This document shows positions 1 through 5,194 of a stretch of 5,194 nt of DNA, piece after piece. Position 1 is the first letter of the stretch; each line of letters begins with the position of its first letter. The translations under genes were made by a program, and so were the position numbers. The notes beneath the pieces were generated by a model. The model was given only the letters and a program-made list of their open reading frames with translations, was not told where the DNA came from and ran no database searches. Location of the stretch: contig JALSNT010000049.1 of NCBI GenBank assembly GCA_026986885.1, forward strand, positions 1 to 5,194, read 5' to 3'. The stretch is from Desulfobulbaceae bacterium. Lineage in GTDB: Bacteria; Desulfobacterota; Desulfobulbia; Desulfobulbales; Desulfobulbaceae.

Positions 1-4
1 TATT

Positions 5-96
5 GGCCGGAATCGAATGGAATCCGTGGCCGGAATGAAATGGAATCACCGGCCGGAATCGAATGGAATCCATGGCCGGAATGCTCTGGAATATGC
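5..96. repeat. Four 23-bp tandem repeat units, possible IS21-like element end
   Basis: Four units of exactly 23 bp sit end to end at 5-27, 28-50, 51-73 and 74-96. Each starts GGCCGGAAT and carries TGGAAT at unit positions 14-19. Positions 10-13 and the last three or four bases vary. Units 1 and 3 differ only in their final bases, while unit 4 is the most diverged (GCTC in the middle, ATGC at the end). Each unit is itself roughly a doubled GGAAT motif. The array starts only 4 bp inside the window, so it may continue to the left. From memory, similar CCGGAAT/TGGAAT repeats flank IS21-family transposase genes, and that family is known to carry multiple terminal repeats bound by its transposase. 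No transposase gene is visible here, so the mobile-element link is inference. The periodicity itself is certain. Confidence 0.75.
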
Positions 97-255
97 AAAG
101 ATTTGCTCTTGTCTTAAAAATAGATCAACCTGGAAAACCTGCCATGAGGGATGGTTACGGGCACAGGGCCCTGCAACGGCAATTGTCGTCTGTTCATATT
201 CGATAAATGGAACAATTTAGTTCCTCGATAAATTTGAAGCCGTACTATGGCCTCT
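97..255. other. Non-coding spacer between repeat array and regulator gene
   Basis: This stretch lies downstream of the regulator's stop codon and up to the repeat array. I find no convincing gene in it. The only open frame (plus strand, 17-220) starts inside the tandem repeats and shows no recognisable protein motif. The one notable structure is the palindrome flanked by direct repeats at 200-233. I see no G+C-rich stem followed by a run of T that would serve as a standard intrinsic terminator for the regulator gene. Confidence 0.6.
200..233. repeat. 16-bp imperfect palindrome bounded by 9-bp direct repeats
   Basis: TCGATAAAT occurs at 200-208 and again at 225-233. The 16 bases between the two copies have complementary ends: GGAAC at 209-213 pairs with GTTCC at 220-224 around a 6-base AT-rich centre. 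The direct repeats abut the palindrome exactly on both sides. The site lies 22 bp past the regulator stop codon. It could be a weak terminator or a protein-binding site. It could also be a transposition footprint, meaning a target duplication around a short residue of inverted ends. The sequence does not decide between these. Confidence 0.45.
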
Positions 256-1617
256 TTACCAGGTCGATCCTGTCTCTTTTTGCTGACGCTTGATATTATA
301 TTTTTTCATCCTATAACGCAGAGTATTGCGGGTAATGCCCAATCTTCGCGCCGATTCCGACTGGTTCCAGCCCGCCTCTTTCAAGGTGTTCAGGATAAGC
401 AGTTTTTCCTGTTCGGGAAGAGGTAGAGGTTTGTTAGTTGTGCTTCCGGTCTTTTTTTCCCGGGCCCGTATCTTTTCCGGCAGCATCCGGGTGGATATCG
501 CGCCGTTTTTACATGTGAGAACAATACGTTCCAGGACGTTGCGTAATTCGCGCACATTGCCCGGCCACGGATATCGATGGAGTAGTTTCAAGGCTTCGGC
601 GGAAACAGCCATTACTCTTTTATTCTGCTCTCGACCGAACATTTCAAGAAAATAATTTATCAGCTCAATGAGATCCTTGCCCCGCTTCCTCAATGGCGGT
701 AAGGGGAAATGGAAGGTGTTCAATCTATAGTAGAGATCGCCACGGAACAGGCCTTCCTGGACCATCTCGTCCAGGTTCCGGTTGCTTGCGGCAATTATAC
801 GGACATCTACAGTGCAGGTTTGCGCTGCGCCCACCGGCCTGATGGATTTTTCTTCCACTGCATGGAGTAATTTTGGTTGCAGCTCCAGGGGGAGATCGCC
901 TATCTCATCGAGAAACAGGGTGCCGCCGTCCGCCTGCATAAAGGCCCCTTTCCGGTCGTTGACCGCACCGGTAAATGCACCGCGCCGATGTCCGAATAAT
1001 TCGCTTTCCAGCAGGTCATGGGGGATGGCGGCACAGTTGACCCGGATAAAGGGCCTGTTCGGGTGCCCGCAATGGGTATGTATGGCCCTGGCGACCAGTT
1101 CCTTACCGGTTCCCGATTCACCGGTGATCAGAACAGACATTTTTGTGCAGCTGACCAGCTTTATGTCCTCATACACTTTTTTCATCCTTGGAGATGAGCC
1201 GATCATCCGGTCCATCTGCAAGTCACTGATCTGCGACACTCCCCGGGGAGTCGTGCTTTTTTTCAAGGCCCGTTTAACTACGGTAATGAGATGATCATTA
1301 TCAATGGGCTTGGTCAGGTAATCAAAAGCGCCATGTTTGATAGCAGTTACCGCACTTTGTATGGTACCGAAAGCGGTAAGGATAATGAGAGGCACTTGTT
1401 GAAAACCGCGATTGCGAAAGTCGAGGACTTCAAGACCGTCGGCCCTCGGCATTTTTAAATCGGTCAGGACGATATCCGGTCGTACAAGCTGCCACAGTAC
1501 CATGCCTTCCCGGCCGTCACTTGCCGTTTTGACATTATACCCCTCTTCAGTAAGTACAAGTTCAAGCAGATCCCGCATAGGTTCTTCATCTTCAATAACT
1601 AATATCTGTTTGCTCAT
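256..1617 (-). CDS. Sigma-54-dependent response regulator, NtrC family (REC-AAA+-Fis)
   Basis: This 453-residue protein has the standard length and three-part layout of NtrC-type activators. The receiver domain (about 4-118) has the acidic pair D10/E11, phospho-acceptor D53, T81 and K103. The central AAA+ domain (about 138-365) has Walker A GESGTGKE (166-173), the sigma-54 contact loop GAFTGA (213-218), Walker B TLFLDE (233-238), arginine-finger candidates R292 and R298 in LFRGDLYYRLN, and WPGNVREL (351-358). The C-terminal Fis-type helix-turn-helix (about 402-444) contains NQSESARRLGITRNTLRYRM. Family knowledge says phosphorylation at D53 promotes oligomerisation, and ATP hydrolysis then remodels sigma-54 RNA polymerase at distant enhancer sites. 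No key residue is missing. The ATG start follows a GAGGA ribosome site that overlaps the stop of the upstream kinase remnant, so the two genes form an operon. The target genes cannot be told from this window. The partner kinase appears inactivated, so the source of phosphate is unclear. Confidence 0.95.
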   Translation of the reverse strand: MSKQILVIEDEEPMRDLLELVLTEEGYNVKTASDGREGMVLWQLVRPDIVLTDLKMPRADGLEVLDFRNRGFQQVPLIILTAFGTIQSAVTAIKHGAFDYLTKPIDNDHLITVVKRALKKSTTPRGVSQISDLQMDRMIGSSPRMKKVYEDIKLVSCTKMSVLITGESGTGKELVARAIHTHCGHPNRPFIRVNCAAIPHDLLESELFGHRRGAFTGAVNDRKGAFMQADGGTLFLDEIGDLPLELQPKLLHAVEEKSIRPVGAAQTCTVDVRIIAASNRNLDEMVQEGLFRGDLYYRLNTFHFPLPPLRKRGKDLIELINYFLEMFGREQNKRVMAVSAEALKLLHRYPWPGNVRELRNVLERIVLTCKNGAISTRMLPEKIRAREKKTGSTTNKPLPLPEQEKLLILNTLKEAGWNQSESARRLGITRNTLRYRMKKYNIKRQQKETGSTW

Positions 1618-1620
1618 TTT

Positions 1621-1631
1621 CCTTTTTCCTC
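1621..1631 (-). promoter_or_regulatory. Ribosome binding site of the response regulator
   Basis: On the minus strand GAGGA (1631-1627) lies 9 nt before the ATG at 1617, and a second purine-rich AAGG (1624-1621) lies 3 nt before it. The GAGGA shares bases with the kinase's TGA stop (1632-1630). In the ancestral operon, translation of the regulator was therefore probably coupled to ribosomes finishing the kinase. In the current sequence, ribosomes on the kinase stop early (2217 in the first frame, 1751 in the second), so that coupling is probably weakened. Confidence 0.6.
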
Positions 1632-3050
1632 AGCCCGTTGTCCACCCTATGTTCATGGCCCTGGTGACCAGCGGTCGCAGTGGTAAACGAATAATAATAG
1701 TGGCCCCTCCGTCCTGGTTATTTATAAGGCTGATACTGTCGTTATGGGCTCTAACTATTTGTCGGCAGATCATTGGAGAACGAAAGTTCGATGGTCACCT
1801 TTTTGTTATGTTCCGGGCATTGTACCCATTTTGCGACAAATTCTTTCACCTCTTCTGCCAGGTCTATGCGTCGAAATAGTGGAGGTTTGTGCCGGGCAAG
1901 CCCGAGAAGATTGCTGATAACCAGGTTCAGGTTGTCGACTTCGTCAAAGATGTAGCCCAGTATTTCTTGTTGCGTTGCCGGCTTTCGTTTACTTCCCTGG
2001 AAAAACTGGGCGGAACTGCGGATTATACCAAGCGGATTTCGGAGTTCATGGGCAAGAATGGCGGCCATTTCGCCCAGGGCCGCCATTCTTTCCGCCTGCA
2101 CCAGTTTGTCATACATCTCCTGCAACTGTCTGTTACTTGCGGAAAGTGTTTCATAGTTGAGGGCATTTTCAATGGCAATGGTGACCTGATTTGCCAATGT
2201 CGCGAAAAGTTGGATCTCACGGCGGCTGTAGCGGGTACCGTTGTTTTTTTGGTCCAGGCAGGAGCATGCCGCCCAGATGCGATCCTCCTTGCAAACCATA
2301 GACCAGGGAAAAACCTGCTTTGTGTATTTCTTTCGGTTCTTCAGAAAGTTTTCGGTCATCGCTGCTTGTTTTCGTATGGAAATAGGAAAGTGTGCCCTCA
2401 TTCAGCTTCGCCAGTAAGGTGCTTTTCGGCCAGAGGTGTGAACCAAAACGTAAATTTTCCGGATACAGGCGGCTGCGTTTTTCTTCAACGATCATGAAGC
2501 CGGTCCTGGTGATACAAAGTTTTTTCGGCAGCTGGGAAATAAGGATATGAATGAGATGAGGAAGATACAGAGATGAGGAAATTATGCCACTGAAATTACA
2601 GAGCAGTGTCTGGCAGTCGTAATCATCGGTGTGTACGCAATGATTGACTATTGCGCGTATCGGTTTCCTCAATAACATGAGAATGAAGGGAATGATAAGG
2701 AGGAAGAAGAAAAATGAGACGAGAAACTGTTGGTTGTTCAGGGACATGTATTCCTGAAGGTACAGCAGGCCATCGTAGAGAAGCAGCAGCAATCCTGCCT
2801 GGAGGGAATAGGATATGCTGAATTTGAGAAGGTTATATGGATCAATCCGTGGGAATAACTGTATGAGGAGAAAACAACAGAGACAGGTGAATACGGCGAT
2901 TTGTGCCGCTGCCGTTATTGAGACGGGGGAAGATTTAACAAGAAGAAGAGGCAGGGCGTAAGGGAAGAAACAGGCCGGAACACCGAGCCGGAAACTGATG
3001 AAAAAAAGATGAATAAAATTTCTACTATGTGCCGGTGGCGCGTGTGGCAT
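1630..3050 (-). pseudogene. Membrane sensor histidine kinase (4 TM-GAF-HisKA), frameshifted and with ATPase domain deleted
   Basis: The remnant can be read in three frames. Frame A (3050-2217) starts at ATG and encodes about four hydrophobic helices (roughly residues 11-38, 44-66, 76-97 and 108-127), then the first part of a GAF-like sensor domain. At a run of seven A (plus strand T at 2244-2250) the reading shifts by one base. The protein continues in frame B with NNGTRYSRREIQLF, the GAF end, a coiled linker and the dimerisation/phosphoacceptor domain. Its H-box is AALGEMAAILAHELRNPLG, with the histidine codon at 2050-2048. Frame B stops at 1751. A third frame resumes near 1770 with ICRQIVRAHNDSISLINNQ and ends in GGATIIIRLPL and a TGA at 1630. 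This is the usual last helix and strand of a HATPase_c domain. The N, G1, F and G2 boxes, normally about 80-90 residues, are missing between these parts. The gene sits 12 nt upstream of its cognate-type regulator. The start has no clear ribosome site, so its exact position is uncertain. A sequencing error could explain the frameshift but not easily the deletion. Confidence 0.85.
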
Positions 3051-3151
3051 ATCGGTGGCAACAGAAGGGTAGAAGATGCAGGTATAAAGAATGTTTACTC
3101 TAAATATCCTAAAAAATCAAGATGTTCCGCACAGGGGCAGGTATAGATAAG

Positions 3152-3187
3152 AAACCAGTAAGGTTGTCGGTATCGGCAAGCTGGTTT
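3152..3187. terminator. Hairpin in the methyltransferase-kinase spacer, possible terminator
   Basis: Outer arms AAACCAG (3152-3158) and CTGGTTT (3181-3187) pair perfectly. Inside them TTGTCG (3164-3169) pairs with CGGCAA (3174-3179) around GTAT, with one G-U pair in the plus-strand reading and an A-C mismatch in the minus-strand reading. Unpaired bases separate the two stems. On the minus strand it lies 44 bp past the methyltransferase stop, and the outer arm is followed by a T-rich stretch (TTTCTTATCTAT). It might end the methyltransferase transcript before the kinase gene. The stem is interrupted and no long U run follows, so the call is weak. Confidence 0.3.
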
Positions 3188-3230
3188 ACTGTGAGTCGAG
3201 TATGGCGAGATATGGTTGGGCGAGAGCTGA

Positions 3231-3845
3231 TTACGGCTTTTGTTGAGAAAATTTAACTTTGCCTTTCCATGGAACAAACATGGGAACCATGTGGCAGTAG
3301 CGGCAATATTTTTCACCCAGTTCTCTACGCAGTTTCTGTTCCTCAAGCAGCGTACCGATGATCAGGTAGATGGAAAGGATGATGTTTGCGATTAGGGAGG
3401 TATTCGTCAGAGGACCGACAGACCAGAGCAGGGCCAGGCCGCCGCTGTACCAGGGATGGCGGACATATTGCAGGATGCCGGAACAATGAAAAGGAATTTT
3501 TTCAGGTGGCCCTCCCCGCCGATATTCCCGCCATTGCCTGATTCCCAGGAAATAATTCATGTCATAGTTTTTTTTTCCGTACCAGAAGAGAACGGCCGCA
3601 TACAGGAGCAGGATAAATCTCGGAATCTGCCACCATCCCTGCCAGGTGAAGAGAACTTTTTGCGGCAGGGAATATTGGTACCAGAGGATGGGCGGCAGGG
3701 AAACAATGGAAAAAAGAATGTAAAAAATGCGATAAGTGCCCTGGAGAAAACCGCCTTTCTTTTGAATCCATTCGTTGACCCTGCCGGTGATCAGCAGACT
3801 GTGCAGGGCGCACCAGCAAATCCAGAGCAGGGCAAGAGAAAACAT
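3231..3845 (-). CDS. Isoprenylcysteine/phospholipid methyltransferase-like integral membrane protein
   Basis: This protein has 204 residues, the usual size for small bacterial ICMT/PEMT-like (also NnrU-like) membrane proteins. Hydrophobic segments lie at about 1-20, 37-55, 74-90, 134-146 and 149-167. The C-terminal half carries the family signature: GILQYVRHPWYSGG (123-136, with the RHPWY core at 129-133), then a membrane segment, then LLEEQKLRRELGEKYCRYC (166-184) with the paired glutamates E168/E169, and finally VPMFVPW. In characterised relatives this region binds S-adenosylmethionine at the membrane face and transfers a methyl group to a lipid or prenylated substrate. The substrate here is unknown, and many bacterial members have no assigned role. 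The ATG at 3845 is the first possible start, because an in-frame TAG lies two codons upstream. No strong ribosome site is visible. It follows the cytochrome gene on the same strand after a 67-nt gap containing a hairpin. A functional link to that cytochrome is possible but not shown. Confidence 0.85.
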   Translation of the reverse strand: MFSLALLWICWCALHSLLITGRVNEWIQKKGGFLQGTYRIFYILFSIVSLPPILWYQYSLPQKVLFTWQGWWQIPRFILLLYAAVLFWYGKKNYDMNYFLGIRQWREYRRGGPPEKIPFHCSGILQYVRHPWYSGGLALLWSVGPLTNTSLIANIILSIYLIIGTLLEEQKLRRELGEKYCRYCHMVPMFVPWKGKVKFSQQKP

Positions 3846-3865
3846 TGGCTAAGTGTGTACAGATC

Positions 3866-3908
3866 GGTGGGATGGACGCAGTCTTGCAGGGACTGCGTCC
3901 GTCCCGCC
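3866..3908. terminator. Strong hairpin directly after the cytochrome stop codon
   Basis: A perfect 10-bp inverted repeat, GGACGCAGTC (3874-3883) and GACTGCGTCC (3891-3900), encloses a 7-base loop. In a plus-strand transcript the pairing extends without a gap to an 18-bp stem (3866-3883 with 3891-3908) with two G-U pairs. In a minus-strand transcript those two become A-C mismatches, leaving the 10-bp core plus two short extensions. The structure starts 4 nt past the cytochrome's TAA, where a terminator or a 3'-end stabilising hairpin would be expected. No U run follows on either side, so a classic intrinsic terminator is not proven. It could instead uncouple expression of the cytochrome and the methyltransferase. 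Confidence 0.55.
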
Positions 3909-3912
3909 ACTG

Positions 3913-5194
3913 TTATTGGTTGCGGAATGCGCGCAGCATGTTGGGATGATGCAGCTCTTCATCCGGAACCATTGTATGACAGACGGCGCAGCCCTTGTTT
4001 GATCCCATGGGCAGGGGGCTTTTCTGGTATTGCATGGGCTGGCGGTTATCCAGGTTTTCCCCGTAAGGGTTGGCTGCCGGGTAGAGGGCATGCATACTGT
4101 TGTGGCAGGCGCTGCAGGGAACAATACCTGCCTCATCAGTACGGTTTCTAAACAGCTCGTCTTCGCCGGTGGTCCACTGGTTAAAGGTGGTGTCATCGTC
4201 CGGTTGCTCAAAGTCCTTATGGCAGTTGAGGCAGTCCGGTTCATTGATCCACGGCCGGCGGGGTTTGACATCATCGGCCTTGGCCACCATCTCCGGTTGC
4301 AGGTGCTGCATGAGTACTGTTGCCCGTTGTTTACCGGCTTTTTCCTCGGCTTTAAGGAGGCTGAGGGCATGGTCGGCAAGGGAGCCGTGGCAGTTGGTGC
4401 AGTTCAGGTCCAGGCTGTGGTGTATGCCGCGAAAACCGCGGGTGGCACCGTTTTCACCCGCCGGGTGACAGGCGGTGCAGGCATCGGCCCCCTGGGGCGC
4501 AAGAAAGTTGGCATGAAAGCCGTGGATGGCAGCGGACATGTTCAGGACTTTGTCGTTGCCTTTTTCACCGAACCTGCTGTCCGCATGACATTTCTGACAG
4601 AGAACGGGTTTTCCGGATGCGGCCTGCGCACTCAGGTGGGTTGCGGAGAGTCGGTCATGTATCTTCAGGATATTACCGGCGGTGATTGTCGATATGCCTG
4701 CCCGGCCGTCAACGCGCCACAGACCTCCATGACAGTTGTTACAGCCCATTTCCGTGGCAGTGGGAACTACCACTTTTGTCCTGGCTAATACCTTACCTTT
4801 CACATCGCTTGCGGTGAGCGTCATCGAGGGGTAGGGCATATAGCCTCCGGTGGTGGGATACGGGACAACCGGCAGCAGGTCGGCATGGAAATCGTCATCG
4901 CCGCTTTGCATGATTCCTATTAAGCCGTTACCGGTAATACCAGTGTTTTTGCGCAATTTCTTTCCGAAAAGCTGTTGGGAATTTTTCCAGAAGTCTATTT
5001 GTCCGGCCGGATCTCGGAAATCCGGATCAATGGCATAAGTAATGCGAACGCCATCGGTGATGATTTCAGGAGATTCGTCCCTTTTGATCAACAGCGCATG
5101 CAGGTTGACCCCGGGCGGCAGCATCAGCCACTGATTTGATGCATCGGTCATGGCCTGCATCCCCATATCGGTCCAGGACAGCAGAACATATTCG
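3913..5194 (-). CDS. Multiheme c-type cytochrome, seven CXXCH motifs, 5' end outside window
   Basis: The frame is open to the right edge. Nine codons before the first ATG at 5166 read EYVLLSWTD and run smoothly into the rest, so that ATG is internal and the true start and any signal peptide lie beyond the window. Numbered from that ATG, the heme-binding motifs are CNNCH (142), CQKCH (190), CTACH (230), CTNCH (256), CLNCH (312), CSACH (351) and CAVCH (393). Histidines outside the motifs (170, 215, 218, 249, 250, 266, 288, 359, 406, 407) could supply distal ligands. The first 140 or so residues have no heme motif and form a separate N-terminal domain with SWTDMGM and LPPGVNLHALLI. I recall similar segments in large multiheme cytochromes of anaerobes, but cannot assign a named family. 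Seven covalently bound hemes imply export and maturation in the periplasm or outside it, with a role in electron transfer. The redox partner is unknown. The protein ends at TAA 3913, followed by a strong hairpin. Confidence 0.93.
   Translation of the reverse strand, partial: EYVLLSWTDMGMQAMTDASNQWLMLPPGVNLHALLIKRDESPEIITDGVRITYAIDPDFRDPAGQIDFWKNSQQLFGKKLRKNTGITGNGLIGIMQSGDDDFHADLLPVVPYPTTGGYMPYPSMTLTASDVKGKVLARTKVVVPTATEMGCNNCHGGLWRVDGRAGISTITAGNILKIHDRLSATHLSAQAASGKPVLCQKCHADSRFGEKGNDKVLNMSAAIHGFHANFLAPQGADACTACHPAGENGATRGFRGIHHSLDLNCTNCHGSLADHALSLLKAEEKAGKQRATVLMQHLQPEMVAKADDVKPRRPWINEPDCLNCHKDFEQPDDDTTFNQWTTGEDELFRNRTDEAGIVPCSACHNSMHALYPAANPYGENLDNRQPMQYQKSPLPMGSNKGCAVCHTMVPDEELHHPNMLRAFRNQ

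Noticed and set aside
17..220. Plus-strand open frame of 67 codons as a small gene
   Set aside because: Its first 27 codons simply translate the 23-bp tandem repeats, it has no visible ribosome site or protein motif, and it crosses the palindromic structure at 200-233.
2244..2250. Programmed ribosomal frameshifting producing a full kinase
   Set aside because: A +1 shift would be needed, with no typical stimulatory context, and the product would still lack the ATP-binding boxes because of the second lesion.
1751..2401. The H-box open frame as a separate intact gene
   Set aside because: Its first 50 or so codons are the wrong-frame reading of the GAF domain of the overlapping upstream frame. 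Homology-like sequence begins only at the A run, and it lacks an ATPase domain.
2553..2580. 11-bp direct repeat GAGATGAGGAA, two copies 17 bp apart
   Set aside because: It lies inside the kinase coding sequence, the period is not a multiple of three, and there are only two copies. It is best read as chance in a purine-rich stretch.
3051..3120. Possible promoter (TTGATT with an A-rich box downstream) before the kinase
   Set aside because: The -10 match is poor, I see no sigma-54 type GG/GC pair at proper spacing, and AT-rich spacers give such matches by chance.
3095..3346. Minus-strand open frame of 83 codons in the methyltransferase-kinase spacer
   Set aside because: It starts inside the methyltransferase gene in another frame, runs through the hairpin, and has no family-like motif.
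3456..4151. Plus-strand open frame of 231 codons spanning methyltransferase, hairpin and cytochrome end
   Set aside because: It crosses two well-supported minus-strand genes and the hairpin between them, and its translation has no recognisable motif.
4030..4788. Long plus-strand open frame (252 codons) antisense to the cytochrome
   Set aside because: It lies fully inside the cytochrome gene, where seven CXXCH motifs prove the minus strand is coding. It has low-complexity Gly/Val-rich content and no domain signature.

Overview
The window carries four protein-coding loci, all on the minus strand, plus a short repeat array at its left edge. The gene content points to an anaerobic or facultatively respiring Gram-negative bacterium. 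It includes a seven-heme c-type cytochrome, an NtrC-type sigma-54 activator paired with a membrane histidine kinase, and moderate GC with mixed codon use. The Desulfobacterota (former Deltaproteobacteria) is my best guess, inferred from gene content only and not from any marker gene.

Read in the direction of transcription (right to left), the layout is as follows. (1) At 5194-3913 is a multiheme cytochrome c whose 5' end lies beyond the window. (2) At 3908-3866 is a strong hairpin right after its stop codon. (3) At 3845-3231 is a small membrane protein of the isoprenylcysteine/phospholipid methyltransferase-like family. (4) A 180-bp gap with a weaker hairpin follows. (5) At 3050-1630 is a membrane sensor histidine kinase that I read as a pseudogene. 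It has a 1-nt frameshift at a run of seven A inside the GAF domain. It also has an internal deletion that fuses the start of the ATPase domain to its last strand and removes the N, G1, F and G2 boxes. (6) At 1617-256 is an apparently intact NtrC-family response regulator, 12 nt downstream of the kinase stop. (7) At 255-97 is non-coding DNA with a small palindrome flanked by 9-bp direct repeats. (8) At 96-5 are four 23-bp tandem units that resemble the terminal repeats I associate with IS21-type insertion sequences.

The kinase and regulator form a typical two-component operon. A membrane/GAF sensor would phosphorylate the regulator, which would then activate sigma-54 promoters. With the kinase broken in two places, the regulator looks orphaned and must be silent, cross-activated, or itself at an early stage of decay. 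The cytochrome and methyltransferase are a separate unit, and nothing in the sequence ties them to the regulator. I see no CRISPR array, tRNA or rRNA, and no convincing novel multi-gene system. The most informative features are the decaying kinase with its reconstructable deletion junction, the repeat array, and the structured spacers.
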